Source: Oxobacter pfennigii
GTDB taxonomy: Bacteria > Bacillota > Clostridia > Clostridiales > Oxobacteraceae
DNA: 64,000 bases
NCBI RefSeq assembly: GCF_001317355.1
Contig: NZ_LKET01000021.1
Span: 1 to 64,000 of the forward strand
Reading direction: 5' to 3'
In this document: one piece after another, positions 44,501-52,904 of the stretch
How the letters are laid out: the number at the start of each line of letters is the position of its first letter
Numbering within the stretch: the stretch's first letter is position 1
Notes under the pieces: generated by a model
Told to the model about the DNA's origin: nothing
Database searches by the model: none
Seen by the model: the letters and a program-made list of their open reading frames with translations, nothing else
Program-made: the position numbers and the translations under genes

Positions 44501-44634
44501 TGATTGACCTTCAAAAAGGCGGACGCCTTGTAGGTATAATATCCCATGTTCCCGAATTGAAAGAAAGAATAGATGCCAGACTGGAAGTAATGATAACTGA
44601 CAGGGGGAGCAGGGCTGAATTTAAGGTTTCATAA
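41584..44634 (+). CDS. sbcC: Exonuclease subunit SbcC (Rad50-like)
   Basis: SMC-like ATPase partner of SbcD. The N-terminal Walker A is HGPTGAGKTSILDAICFALYG, here in two overlapping blocks from about residue 35. Two long coiled-coil arms flank the zinc hook CPVCGSIHH (about residue 506). The C-terminal lobe has LSGGESFLASLSLALGLADV and DTIFVDEGFGTLDPESLDF. At 1016 residues it is typical. It closes the addBA-sbcDC run of end-processing genes. Confidence 0.94.
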   Translation: MKPLKLTMSAFGPYADCQLLDFSDLKNNSIFLIHGPTGAGKTSILDAICFALYGDSSGAEKDGKSLRSHYANLDTLTEVVFDFELKDKKYRIKRIPEQERLKRAGIGTTMQNSEAVMWRLKEGGEELIISGWSKVTDEVKKIIGFESEQFRQVIMLPQGQFRKLLTADSKERQDIMEKIFHTEVYRKIEEILKESAKELRNSIMKKEERRKWCLETLGCGDVSKVEGLIAESTQRLSNISLILKEKNKKVKSLQDNHIKAREGNEKLRDLEERFQDLEALKALSEDYDAKGIQLQNARKAATLGETEKATRLRSEDKKRCGEDLNNKTEAFNIAIKNHEIIEKKFKIEKEREREREAKRKTVIELEGYMDRVASLETYRNSIENLKIEVDKIAKDKDNIHKRHIKIQENLKINLQRVKEAEEIVLKLPIFEDVFNKNMILLEKRNSLDNFKIRLNDVFKTHSVAFQEYEKLSLQYIKEKEEYFSLQELWNKGQAAILARGLKDNMPCPVCGSIHHPNLATTHEAIPTEIELKEKISLVEKLEKEKNNRKDALDEVTKEKSKLEASIEALEAELKESKDIDIEKLNVQLENVKKAYEKAEIKAKELDALKEELKNEEILEQNIKNSLLELENIFASKNDEYQRSLGSLKGMEDNIPEAIRTLEALEQETLKANNAFNALKEAFDKANKEYEDSSRLLTQAESLKVSAEIALEEAVVKYNQERARFSESLKKAGFEKYSDYESAKMTETAITTMEQDIKSYEGKIKSAEDAYAKALNASRDITLQDLEVMEKELQSAEDEFREAIKEESSLAKTIGDYKKTHSEINELEEKIVIEEQKYSVVGHLSNVSAGQNGYGMTFQRFVLGTLLDDITYAATERLKLMSKGRYQLRRTLDRARKNSAGGLELEVFDTYTGVERSVTTLSGGESFLASLSLALGLADVVQSYSGGISLDTIFVDEGFGTLDPESLDFAIRTLIDLQKGGRLVGIISHVPELKERIDARLEVMITDRGSRAEFKVS

Positions 44635-44663
44635 TTTTTGATATAAAAGGGGAGGAGAAAAAA

Positions 44664-45224
44664 ATGAAAGTAATGGTTATTACCGGTAGTCCAAATAAAA
44701 ACGGCTTAACGGCAGCATGCGGCGAGCAGGCAGGGTTAGGCGCTGCTCACGCAGGTGCTGAAGTTTATCATGTAAGATTGAATGATATGAACATAGGCCT
44801 ATGTCATGCATGCAGCGGCGGCTGGGGAACTTGCAGGGACGAGCATTATTGCCAGGTGCAGGATGATTTCCAGGACCTTCATGCTACTCTTAAGGAAATG
44901 GATGGGTTTGTCATAGTCACTCCTGTTTATTGGGGAGACATGAGCGAAAGTACAAAGGCTTTTTTAGACAGGCTGAGAAGATGTGAGGCCTTTAAGAAAT
45001 CAGGCAGCTTTTTAAGCGGTAAACCTTTTATCATAGTGGCAGCAGCAGGCGGCTCAGGTAATGGTGTAATGTCCTGCCTGTCAAGTATGGAGAGATTTGT
45101 TGACCACAACAAGGGAGTAAAATTCGATAACTTGGGAGTTACCAGAAGAAATAAAGAGCATAAGTTAAAAGCCATATTTGAATCAACCAAGACTATGACA
45201 GAAGGGATCAAAGAAAGCAGATAA
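44664..45224 (+). CDS. NADPH-dependent FMN reductase / iron-sulfur flavoprotein-like
   Basis: A 186-residue flavodoxin-fold protein. The phosphate-binding loop is TGSPNKNGLTAACGEQA, and TPVYWGDMSESTKAFLDRL contacts the flavin. Between them CHACSGGWGTCRDEHYC gives four cysteines spaced roughly as in the Isf group (which ligates a 4Fe-4S cluster), so a cluster is possible. GGGGAGGAG precedes the ATG. It lies 29 nt after sbcC and may be read through from that operon. Confidence 0.8.
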   Translation: MKVMVITGSPNKNGLTAACGEQAGLGAAHAGAEVYHVRLNDMNIGLCHACSGGWGTCRDEHYCQVQDDFQDLHATLKEMDGFVIVTPVYWGDMSESTKAFLDRLRRCEAFKKSGSFLSGKPFIIVAAAGGSGNGVMSCLSSMERFVDHNKGVKFDNLGVTRRNKEHKLKAIFESTKTMTEGIKESR

Positions 45225-45282
45225 TATTTCTGTTATATATTTCGCATTAATTCTTATTATATAAATACACTTGAGGATTATA

Positions 45283-45307
45283 AAGGCTGCACTATGTGTG
45301 CAGCCTT
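45283..45307. terminator. Bidirectional terminator
   Basis: AAGGCTGCAC (45283-45292) and GTGCAGCCTT (45298-45307) are a perfect 10-bp stem with a 5-nt loop between convergent genes. Confidence 0.8.
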
Positions 45308-45311
45308 ATGT

Positions 45312-45845
45312 TTATGCATCGAAGCCTATATCCGTAAGATACCATTGATCATCGTATTTTTTGAATTTCATTTCATAAAACTGGCCGTAGCCTTCGGGAG
45401 AAAAATATACTTCGGCAAAAACTATTATTTCACTGGCGCTGTTTTTGTGATATCCGGAAATAGCAGCCTCTTTAAGCTCGTTGCTCTCCATTATGTTCAT
45501 GTATTCTAAAAGCCTGTTATAATCCTGGGGGCGGGAAATATTTTTCAATGACACATCGTCACCGGTATGCATTATGTTTATCATCTGCAGTGCTTTGGCG
45601 TTTAAAATATCCTTCTCCTCATCGGTGGGCTCATCAGATATTTCAATCACCGGAGTAGGGGTAATCTCGGGAGCTGGGGTAATGGATGGAGTAACTTCAG
45701 GAGTTGGGGTTATTTCAGGTGTTTTAGTTACTGTGGGGCTTGGACTGTTTGATACTATGATTGGGTCCTTTCTACAGCCTGCAGGTATAATCAAAATTGC
45801 CAAAAGCAATACTGATATCAAAGCCTTATTTGTTTTGTTCATCAT
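45312..45845 (-). CDS. Lipoprotein with Pro/Thr-rich spacer, unknown function
   Basis: About 177 residues. A signal peptide (ALISVLLLAILIIPAGC) ends in a lipobox-like PAGC. A spacer of repeated T-P-E-I/V-T-P units follows (about residues 32-70), then a small globular domain ending EMKFKKYDDQWYLTDIGFDA, like NTF2- or DUF4878-type folds. The anchored domain is thus held off the membrane. Start ATG 45845 (or 45842) is chosen from GGAGG; GTG 45851 touches the site. I cannot assign a role. Confidence 0.7.
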   Translation of the reverse strand: MMNKTNKALISVLLLAILIIPAGCRKDPIIVSNSPSPTVTKTPEITPTPEVTPSITPAPEITPTPVIEISDEPTDEEKDILNAKALQMINIMHTGDDVSLKNISRPQDYNRLLEYMNIMESNELKEAAISGYHKNSASEIIVFAEVYFSPEGYGQFYEMKFKKYDDQWYLTDIGFDA

Positions 45846-45947
45846 AAACACCCTCCTTTTATTAAATTATACTATAATATAACGATATTTCGATAAGTTT
45901 TTTCACAATAATGGGTAATTTGGTATAAAAAAATAAGGCAGAGTGCC

Positions 45948-46208
45948 TTATTCCATTGCCGTATCAAGTACTTTTTTAATCATATCCAGTGTGGCAGCCC
46001 CTTCATGCACCTTAACTCCGTCTACATAATATGTAGGTACATAGAAATAGTCATATTTATCTGCTATTTCCGGCTGTCTTCCTTCATCTATTATGGTTAT
46101 CTGTATTTTTCTGTATTCCGGATTGTTCTCTTTTAATTCCTCCACCATGGACAGAGCCCGCTGGCAATAAGGGCATGCATTCAATGTAAACATAAGCACA
46201 GGCTTCAT
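45948..46208 (-). CDS. Thioredoxin/glutaredoxin-fold protein with CPYC
   Basis: An 86-residue redox protein beginning MKPVLMFTLNACPYCQRALS. CPYC (11-14 region) is the classic glutaredoxin dithiol, and YVPTYYVDG supplies the cis-Pro. It probably reduces disulfides or carries electrons to a reductase. ATG 46208 is preferred; a GTG three codons upstream abuts AAGGA. Another thioredoxin-fold gene lies 230 bp away on the other strand. Confidence 0.85.
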   Translation of the reverse strand: MKPVLMFTLNACPYCQRALSMVEELKENNPEYRKIQITIIDEGRQPEIADKYDYFYVPTYYVDGVKVHEGAATLDMIKKVLDTAME

Positions 46209-46445
46209 AATAGTCACATCCTTAAAATTTTATTTATGATTAATACATATAATGTATTTACGTCAGCAAATGGCATTATATAGCTTTTCAAATATTATAG
46301 CTATATATTCATATGTTTGACAAGAGGAATGATATCTGTAAGGTATATGACAGCTTTCATGGAATAACGGGGATGAATTTGATTGACTATACTATTGAGT
46401 TTAATAATGATACAATAAAATAAAAGTCATATGAGGAGTGTATTT

Positions 46446-46715
46446 ATGAAAAAAATAGTCATATACGGAAGCCATCTTTGCGGGGATACTAACGCACTTA
46501 TAGATTATCTTTCACAGAAAGGTATTGGATATGAATATCACGATATAAGCAAGGAATTGTCTAATTTGAAAGCTTTTCTAAAAGTAAGGGATATAAACCC
46601 CATGTATGATGCAGTTAAAAGTGCAGGCGGAGTGGGCATTCCCACTATATTTGTAGAAGATGAATTAATAATAGATTTTGATCAGGAAAAATTGGAGAAA
46701 AGCCTGGGACTGTAA
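46446..46715 (+). CDS. Glutaredoxin-related protein with one active-site Cys
   Basis: An 89-residue thioredoxin-fold protein starting MKKIVIYGSHLCGDTNALID. The usual CxxC is replaced by CGDT, leaving one Cys; GVGIPTIFVEDE holds the cis-Pro. Single-Cys members often act by glutathionylation or Fe-S binding, or on specific targets; the role here is open. GAGGAG lies 9 nt before ATG 46446. It is followed closely (24 nt) by deoD. Confidence 0.8.
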   Translation: MKKIVIYGSHLCGDTNALIDYLSQKGIGYEYHDISKELSNLKAFLKVRDINPMYDAVKSAGGVGIPTIFVEDELIIDFDQEKLEKSLGL

Positions 46716-46739
46716 TTTTTAATTTGGAGAGTGATAAAT

Positions 46740-47447
46740 ATGATTCCAACCCCTCATATCAACGTGGCAGAGAAGGGGATAATAGCAGAAACGGTGCTAT
46801 TACCCGGTGACCCGCTGCGGGCAAAATTCATAGCTGAGAACTATCTTGATAATCCCGTACAGTTCAACAGCGTAAGGAATATGTACGGCTATACGGGTAC
46901 ATACAAAGGAAAAAAAATATCGGTAAAAGGGACGGGAATGGGCATGCCCTCAATCGGCATATATTCCTATGAACTTATACATTTTTACGGTGTTAAAAAC
47001 CTTATACGAATAGGATCCTGCGGTTCCTTGCAAAAGGATGTAAAGGTGAGGGATATCGTCGTCGGTATGGCAGCGTGCACCAATTCCAATTATGCAAATC
47101 AGTACAACCTTCCGGGAACCTTTGCACCGGTAGCCTCCTGGGAATTGTTAAGGAAAGCTGTGGATATTGCCGGACAAAAAGGCATCGATGTAAAGGTAGG
47201 GAATATATTATCGTCGGATACCTTTTATGATGATGACCCGGAGGACTGGAAGAAATGGGCTAGGATGGGCGTTTTAGCAGTGGAAATGGAAGCGGCAGCC
47301 CTATATATGAATGCTGCTCGTGCCGGCGTAAACGCACTTTGCATATTAACAGTTTCGGATTCCCTGGTATCACACGAAGCCACCACTTCAGAGGAAAGGC
47401 AGAATTCATTCACACAGATGATGGATATAGCCTTGGAACTGGCATAA
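46740..47447 (+). CDS. deoD: Purine nucleoside phosphorylase (DeoD type)
   Basis: Splits purine nucleosides with phosphate to base and ribose-1-phosphate. The 235-residue product starts [20 protein letters not shown] then [32 protein letters not shown] is the phosphate site, and [13 protein letters not shown] with LTVSDSL (Asp) form the base site. This is the hexameric bacterial type. ATG 46740 follows GGAG; the GTG at 46731 is too close. Confidence 0.93.
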   Translation: MIPTPHINVAEKGIIAETVLLPGDPLRAKFIAENYLDNPVQFNSVRNMYGYTGTYKGKKISVKGTGMGMPSIGIYSYELIHFYGVKNLIRIGSCGSLQKDVKVRDIVVGMAACTNSNYANQYNLPGTFAPVASWELLRKAVDIAGQKGIDVKVGNILSSDTFYDDDPEDWKKWARMGVLAVEMEAAALYMNAARAGVNALCILTVSDSLVSHEATTSEERQNSFTQMMDIALELA

Positions 47448-47493
47448 ATTTTAAAAAGGGAACATCTAAAATAAATTTTCGTCAAATAATAAG

Positions 47494-47530
47494 AGTGCAC
47501 CGGTATGATAATATTATAATTAGGTGCACT
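47494..47530 (+). terminator. Terminator-like hairpin after deoD
   Basis: AGTGCACC (47494-47501) and GGTGCACT (47523-47530) form a perfect 8-bp stem with a 21-nt A/T-rich loop, followed by ATTTTTG. It lies just before the next gene and could instead serve in its control. Confidence 0.5.
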
Positions 47531-47559
47531 ATTTTTGTATTAGTGAAAAGGAGTTATAT

Positions 47560-49308
47560 ATGAAACCAGTTGAAGCCATAAAAAGTATAATAGTAGGACT
47601 ATACAGAAGCTTAAAGCGTTTTCCAGTCCCCATCATTTTTTCTGCTGCGACTATGGTGATGCTCATTTATATGAATGAGACCCGGCCGCCATATCAAAGT
47701 GAGCTGCGGGAGCTTTTAACGAGAATAACAATGATTTTTGCTTTAGGTATCCCTTTGTCTCTCAGTATTAAAGTATATTTGGAAAGAAGCAGCAAAAGTA
47801 TTTTTAACCTTATTGCATATTACGCAGGAGGAGCATTATTACTTGTACTTTACTATTTCTTCCTTTTAAAAGATGTTGAGATGGTATCAATAACAAGATA
47901 TATCGCCGTAAGCCTGGCACTGTATTTGGGTTTTCTTTACATTCCTTATATGCTTAAAAAAGAGCAGTTTGAAATGTATATTATAAGGATTTTTACAGGC
48001 TTTTTCACCACCGTTATTTATTCCATAGTTCTTTATCTTGGACTTGCGGCAATTTTATTTACGGTAGATAAGCTTCTTGGAATCCATATACAAGGAGAAC
48101 TTTATTATTATACCTGGCTCTTCGTGGTCTTTATTTTTTCACCTTCATATTTTCTGGCAGGCATACCCGAGAGGGAAGTTGAAATTCCAAATGAAAGCTA
48201 CCCAAAACTCTTCAGGATTCTTATTCTATATATCGTAATGCCTTTGCTGACGGTATATACAACAATATTGTATATATATTTCGTAAAAATAATAGTAACA
48301 CGGCAATGGCCTGTGGGTTTGGTTTCCCATCTGGTACTGTGGTATTCGGCAATTGTTGTTATAGTTATATTTTTTATAACCCCAATCAAAAACGTAAGTA
48401 AATGGGCGGAAAGGTTCATTGTTTTTGCTCCTAAAATCATCCTTCCCATATTGATTATGATGTTTGTATCCATGGGAATAAGGGTTAATGCCTACGGTTT
48501 GACGGAAAACAGGTATTTTGTAATTATGTTGGGCTTATGGGCAGCAGGCGTAATGCTGTATTTTTCCTTTATTAAAACTAAGCGGAACATAATAGTTCTT
48601 TTGAGCTTATCCATAATTGCGGTTATTTCAGTATTTGGTCCCTTAAGCAGCTATTCCTTGTCAAAGGCAAGCCAGAACAAAAGGTTTGAGAAAATACTGA
48701 TAAGAAACAATATGCTGAATTACGGTCAGATAACAGCTGCGCCGTCAAACATTTCTTATGAAGATAAAAATGAGTTAAGCAGGATATTGGATTATTTCGA
48801 TGAAAATCACAGCTTAATCGACGTTAAATATCTGCCTGAAGGTTTTAAAACGGCGGATATGAATAAGGTATTCGGCTTTGAATATGAAGGTGAGAAACCT
48901 ATATCACCTGAAGGGTATTTCTATCTTTCCAGGAGCCAAACCGAAGCCGGTGTGGATATAAGCGGCTATGACCAAATGTTTGATTCAAGGTATCTGTATA
49001 ATTCCGGCTTGAACACCGATTATCCCTTTAAGTTGTCCTATGATTACGCTACATCAGTTTTAAAAATAAGCAAGGATGATAAGATAGTATATCAAAAGGA
49101 GCTGAATACCTTTGCACAAGGCTTTGCCGGCAAATATTTTATCTCAAAGGATAATCAAGTACCGCCTGAAGAAATGACTTTAGTTGAAGAAAACGAAAAT
49201 GTAAAAGTGAAAATCATCTTTATAAGCCTATCCGGCAAGACGGATATAAACACCGGATATACTGTGGTGAACAGCACAGAATTTTATGTTTTGGTAAAGG
49301 TTAAGTAA
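47560..49308 (+). CDS. DUF4153-family membrane protein
   Basis: A 582-residue protein. The first about 375 residues hold some twelve membrane segments (for example LIAYYAGGALLLVLYYFFLL and LFVVFIFSPSYFLAGIPE), with a short cytoplasmic N-terminus. The last about 200 residues are soluble and contain YLPEGFKTADMNKVFGFEYE and SGYDQMFDSRYLYNSG. This plan fits DUF4153, whose function is unknown. ATG 47560 with AAGGAG upstream is the start. Confidence 0.75.
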   Translation: MKPVEAIKSIIVGLYRSLKRFPVPIIFSAATMVMLIYMNETRPPYQSELRELLTRITMIFALGIPLSLSIKVYLERSSKSIFNLIAYYAGGALLLVLYYFFLLKDVEMVSITRYIAVSLALYLGFLYIPYMLKKEQFEMYIIRIFTGFFTTVIYSIVLYLGLAAILFTVDKLLGIHIQGELYYYTWLFVVFIFSPSYFLAGIPEREVEIPNESYPKLFRILILYIVMPLLTVYTTILYIYFVKIIVTRQWPVGLVSHLVLWYSAIVVIVIFFITPIKNVSKWAERFIVFAPKIILPILIMMFVSMGIRVNAYGLTENRYFVIMLGLWAAGVMLYFSFIKTKRNIIVLLSLSIIAVISVFGPLSSYSLSKASQNKRFEKILIRNNMLNYGQITAAPSNISYEDKNELSRILDYFDENHSLIDVKYLPEGFKTADMNKVFGFEYEGEKPISPEGYFYLSRSQTEAGVDISGYDQMFDSRYLYNSGLNTDYPFKLSYDYATSVLKISKDDKIVYQKELNTFAQGFAGKYFISKDNQVPPEEMTLVEENENVKVKIIFISLSGKTDINTGYTVVNSTEFYVLVKVK

Positions 49309-49316
49309 AATGAAAA

Positions 49317-49368
49317 GGGCTGCTCAATCTCGAACATAGCGAAGGTCGTGTTCGGGATTGAGCAGCCC
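49317..49368. terminator. Long bidirectional terminator hairpin
   Basis: A 20-bp stem, GGGCTGCTCAATCTCGAACA (49317-49336) with TGTTCGGGATTGAGCAGCCC (49349-49368), 19 matches and a G-U, loop 12 nt, between convergent genes. Its inner part (TCGAACA/TGTTCG) recurs in the terminator at 54010-54102. Confidence 0.8.
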
Positions 49369-49372
49369 ATAA

Positions 49373-49990
49373 TTATTTTGATTTAGATACATAGGTATTA
49401 TCCTTCATGTAAAACCGCCAGGGATAATCTATGGCTTCTTCTGCATAACCTATGTTTATGCGGGGAGAGGATTCAATTGTAAATTGGGGTTCTATATCAT
49501 CATAGGCTATGTATAGCTTATCTGAAAGCAAATCCTCACCATTGTCTGAACGGTTTATATTTAATGCAATGCAAAGCTTTCCCGGTCCGTTGGCCAAGTT
49601 TTTCTTCTGCATTTTTGAAAGAGTGTCATAATCCTTGCCGTAGCGGTTATGTGACATTTGCTGAAGTCCTCCTACCGGTTCCAATGCTCTTATGAGGACA
49701 GCCTGGGGCGTTCCTATATCTTGTGTTACCACATTCATGCAGTAATACATGCCGTATATAAAATACACATATGCAAATCCAGGGAGGCCATACATGATTT
49801 CATTTCGCTCTGTCCGTCTTAAATTGTAGGAATGAGCAGCCTTATCATCAGGTCCCATATAGCCTTCGGTCTCTACAATTCTCCCTATAATCAGGTTATT
49901 TCCCGTATTACGGACAAGGTATTTGCCCAGCAGCATCCTTGCTACTGTTAGGGTATCCTGCATATAAAATTCCCTGGGAAATATTTTCAT
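49373..49990 (-). CDS. 3-methyladenine DNA glycosylase (Mpg/AAG family)
   Basis: Removes alkylated purines from DNA. The 205-residue protein has YMQDTLTVARMLLGKYLVRN, IVETEGYMGPDDKAAHSYNL with the catalytic Glu in ETEGY, GFAYVYFIYGMYYCMNVV and NGPGKLCIALNI. It begins one base after the isocitrate dehydrogenase stop on the same strand, so it is co-transcribed although functionally unrelated. Confidence 0.92.
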   Translation of the reverse strand: MKIFPREFYMQDTLTVARMLLGKYLVRNTGNNLIIGRIVETEGYMGPDDKAAHSYNLRRTERNEIMYGLPGFAYVYFIYGMYYCMNVVTQDIGTPQAVLIRALEPVGGLQQMSHNRYGKDYDTLSKMQKKNLANGPGKLCIALNINRSDNGEDLLSDKLYIAYDDIEPQFTIESSPRINIGYAEEAIDYPWRFYMKDNTYVSKSK

Positions 49991-49991
49991 A

Positions 49992-51203
49992 TTATAAGAC
50001 CTGTTCCAGCCGTTTTTTAATTTCTTTTAAGAATTCCTCAGTATAAACGACTTTCTTGTGAGGTATATTTGACAATTCGGCAAGGTCCTTTGTCAAAACG
50101 CCTTCTTTCAATGTCTTAACTGCCGCCATCTCAAGTTTGTTTGTAAAATCTATAAGCCCTCCTATCCCGTCCAGTTCCCCTCTTTTTCTCAGAGCTCCTG
50201 TCCAGGCATATAAGGTAGCCATAGAATTGGTGGATGTCGCCTGGCCTTTTTGGTGCTGGTAGTAATGGCGTTGCACTGTGCCGTGAGCTGCTTCAAATTC
50301 ATAATATCCTTCGGGGGATACCAGGACGGAGGTCATCATGGCAAGGCTTCCGAAAGCTGTCGCCACCATGTCGGACATAACGTCACCATCGTAGTTTTTG
50401 CAAGCCCACACAAACCCGCCTTCTGATTTAATAACGCGGGCTATAGCATCATCTATTAAAGTGTAGAAATAATTAATGCCTGCTGCCTTGAATTTTTCAC
50501 TGTATTCGGTATTATATATTTCATCGAATATATCCTTGAATCTGTGGTCGTAAACCTTGGAAATTGTATCTTTTGAAGCAAACCACAGATCCTGTTTAAG
50601 GTCCAAGGAGTAATTAAAACAGGATCTCGCAAAGCTTATTATGGATGCATCAAGGTTGTGCATTCCAAGGACAACCCCGGGGCCGTTGAATTCATGTACA
50701 GTAAGCCTTGTTTCCTCGCCGTCGTCGGATGTAAATACCAATTCTACCTTACCGGGTTTATCTACCCGGTATTCCACGTCCTTGTATACATCACCGTAGG
50801 CATGCCTGGCAACGGTTATGGGCTTAGTCCAGTTCTTTACAAAGGGTTTTATGCTGTCAATAATAATGGGAGTACGAAAAACAGTGCCGTCAAGTACAGC
50901 CCTTATGGTGCCGTTGGGACTTTTCCACATTTTTTTTAAGTTGTATTCTTTTACTCTTTCGGCATTGGGGGTTATGGTAGCACATTTTACGCCAACGCCG
51001 TATTTTTTTATGGCAAGAGCTGCGTCGACAGTTATAAGGTCATCGGTTTCATCCCTTTTCTCAATACCCAGATCGTAATATTCGGTTTTTAAATCTATAT
51101 ATGGTTCAAGGAGAGTATCCTTTATCATTTTCCATATGATACGGGTCATTTCGTCTCCGTCCATCTCAACTAAAGGGGTATTCATTTTTATTTTTTCAGC
51201 CAT
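49992..51203 (-). CDS. icd: NADP-dependent isocitrate dehydrogenase (eukaryote-like type)
   Basis: Converts isocitrate to 2-oxoglutarate with NADPH formation. The start [17 protein letters not shown] and [20 protein letters not shown] mark the homodimeric type II form also found in mitochondria and some clostridia. [12 protein letters not shown] is the substrate region and [13 protein letters not shown] the NADP region. About 403 residues is normal. ATG 51203 follows AGAGGA by 6 nt; ATG 51221 lacks a site. It can supply 2-oxoglutarate for glutamate in an incomplete citric-acid pathway. Confidence 0.93.
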   Translation of the reverse strand: MAEKIKMNTPLVEMDGDEMTRIIWKMIKDTLLEPYIDLKTEYYDLGIEKRDETDDLITVDAALAIKKYGVGVKCATITPNAERVKEYNLKKMWKSPNGTIRAVLDGTVFRTPIIIDSIKPFVKNWTKPITVARHAYGDVYKDVEYRVDKPGKVELVFTSDDGEETRLTVHEFNGPGVVLGMHNLDASIISFARSCFNYSLDLKQDLWFASKDTISKVYDHRFKDIFDEIYNTEYSEKFKAAGINYFYTLIDDAIARVIKSEGGFVWACKNYDGDVMSDMVATAFGSLAMMTSVLVSPEGYYEFEAAHGTVQRHYYQHQKGQATSTNSMATLYAWTGALRKRGELDGIGGLIDFTNKLEMAAVKTLKEGVLTKDLAELSNIPHKKVVYTEEFLKEIKKRLEQVL

Positions 51204-51324
51204 ATGCATTCCTCTTTTCAATTATAGTAGTATGAGTATTTAGGCCCATGTTAATACATAGAGAGTTATAAATATTTCTTATAATATTACCATTAGTCTA
51301 TTCCGTTATCAACGAAAAATAAGG

Positions 51325-52572
51325 CTAGCGGCCTTTTATTTTCTGCCAGTATTCATAAGCAGCCTGTTCCATTTTGTTTTTGCCTGCTTTGTAATATGTA
51401 TTACCCTTGAAGTTATCCGGCAGATATTGCTGTTCAACATAATTGTTGGGGTAATCATGAGGGTATTTATAATCCTGCATTCTTCCTAAATGTTTGGCGC
51501 CTGCATAATGTCCGTCCCTTAAATGAGCAGGAAGCTCACCTATATCTTTTGTATCAAGGTCGCCCAGTGCGCTGTAAATGGCAGAAACGGCGGAGTTTGA
51601 TTTAGGTGCTGTTGCAAGATATAAAACTGCATGGGCTAATGGTATGCCGGCTTCGGGAAAACCTAACTGCAATGCTGCATCCACACAGGATTTTACAATT
51701 GTAATTCCCTGGGGTGCGGCAAGGCCGATATCTTCGCTGGCAATAACCAATAGCCTTCTGCATATGGATAGAAGGTCTCCACCCTTTACTAGTATTGCAA
51801 GGGCAAGGATGGAAGCGTCCGGGTCGGAGCCCCGGATACATTTTTGGAAATAGCTTAATGCATCATAATGGGAATCTCCGTTTCTGTCATAGTTTAAAAC
51901 ACCGACCTTCAGGCATTCCGCCGCCCACTCCTTTGTTATATGATTATCCTGACAGGTTGAGTAGGCAGCTTCCAATGTATTTATAGCCCTTCTTAAATCG
52001 CCGCCGCTTAAATCCGATATATGGAGAATGGCATCATCATCGCATACCAGGCCGGCTGTCTGTTCTTTAAGCAGTTTTACAGCTCTTTGTATGCCTGATA
52101 TTACTTCTTCCTTTTTTAAGGGCTTGAATTCAAAAACCAGTGACCTGCTTAATATGGCCTTGTATATGCAAAAATAGGGGTTGTCTGCCGTGCTGGCTAT
52201 CAATGTTATGGTGCCGTTTTCTATAAATTCCAGAAGGGACTGCTGCCTTCTTTTATCAAAGTTCTGAATCTCGTCTAAATATAAAAGTATACCCTTTGAC
52301 CCCATCAGAGTTTTGGTATCTTCTATGACATCTTTTATATCCTTAATTGAAGCATTGGTGGCATTCAACTTATAGAATCGTTTGCCGGACCTTTCGGCGA
52401 TAATATTGGCAAGGGTGGTTTTGCCTGTTCCAGGAGGGCCGAAAAATACCATGTTAGGGATGTTGCCTGACTCGATAATCTTGGTAAGCACCTTTCCTTT
52501 ACCGATTATATGGGATTGCCCGAAAAATTCCGATAGGCTTTTAGGCCTTATTCTTTCAGCTAATGGAGCCAA
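51325..52572 (-). CDS. rarA: Replication-associated recombination protein RarA (MgsA)
   Basis: AAA+ ATPase related to clamp loaders that acts at stalled forks. The N-terminus APLAERIRPKSLSEFFGQSH is followed by Walker A FFGPPGTGKTTLANII and Walker B LYLDEIQNF, then the sensor STADNPYF. The C-terminal tetramerisation domain has LRDGHYAGAKHLG and YKYPHDYPNNYVEQQYLP. I prefer TTG 52572, 8 nt from AGAGG, over the GTG at 52581 that touches the site; the protein then starts with APLAERIRP as in relatives. Confidence 0.9.
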   Translation of the reverse strand: MAPLAERIRPKSLSEFFGQSHIIGKGKVLTKIIESGNIPNMVFFGPPGTGKTTLANIIAERSGKRFYKLNATNASIKDIKDVIEDTKTLMGSKGILLYLDEIQNFDKRRQQSLLEFIENGTITLIASTADNPYFCIYKAILSRSLVFEFKPLKKEEVISGIQRAVKLLKEQTAGLVCDDDAILHISDLSGGDLRRAINTLEAAYSTCQDNHITKEWAAECLKVGVLNYDRNGDSHYDALSYFQKCIRGSDPDASILALAILVKGGDLLSICRRLLVIASEDIGLAAPQGITIVKSCVDAALQLGFPEAGIPLAHAVLYLATAPKSNSAVSAIYSALGDLDTKDIGELPAHLRDGHYAGAKHLGRMQDYKYPHDYPNNYVEQQYLPDNFKGNTYYKAGKNKMEQAAYEYWQKIKGR

Positions 52573-52607
52573 TTTTCTCACCTCTTCTTATTCATTTAAT
52601 TATATCA

Positions 52608-52665
52608 TAAATACTGCTTAGCAGTATTTATGTCCAATGAATCCTTAAAGGATTCATTAAAACAT
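52608..52665. repeat. Two-hairpin palindromic element (copy B)
   Basis: CATAAATACTGC/GCAGTATTTATG, separated by a 3-nt loop (about 52606-52632), then TCC, then AATGAATCC/GGATTCATT (about 52636-52658). The order and flanking text match the hairpins at 22834-22887. It lies between rarA and the zinc-ribbon gene. Confidence 0.65.
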
Positions 52666-52749
52666 ATTAATAGTTTTTTTAGTCTTTAAAAGGATATAAT
52701 AGGTTAAATACTGGAATCATTAATAATTTATAAATTTTGGAAATAGATA

Positions 52750-52778
52750 TTGCATAGAATTATCGGACGTAGTATACT
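52750..52778 (+). promoter_or_regulatory. Promoter of the zinc-ribbon gene
   Basis: TTGCAT (52750-52755), a 17-nt spacer, then TATACT (52773-52778). A leader of about 120 nt follows before the start codon and contains a TTTCCT/AGGAAA hairpin near 52836-52855. Confidence 0.7.
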
Positions 52779-52904
52779 ATATATACATGTAGTTTTCATA
52801 TTGCTATATGGAGATTTTAAGACCGTTACAACATTTCCTCTTTTCAAGGAAAGTTATGTAGAACAGTTTTAAATCTAAAATCTTTAAAAAGGAGGAATGT
52901 TGAA

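Noticed and set aside
45574-45882. Plus-strand Gly/Val-rich repeat ORF
   Set aside because: It is the complement of the Thr-Pro-Glu spacer of the lipoprotein, which has a signal peptide and ribosome site.
46218-46445. A gene in the 230-bp gap between the two thioredoxin-fold genes
   Set aside because: All frames are short and lack ribosome sites; only promoter-like text (TTGACA near 46318) is visible.
49317-49368. LexA/DinR box (CGAAC...GTTCG) near the DNA glycosylase
   Set aside because: The CGAAC and GTTCG halves are 14 nt apart, not 4, and belong to a terminator stem between convergent genes, not to a promoter.
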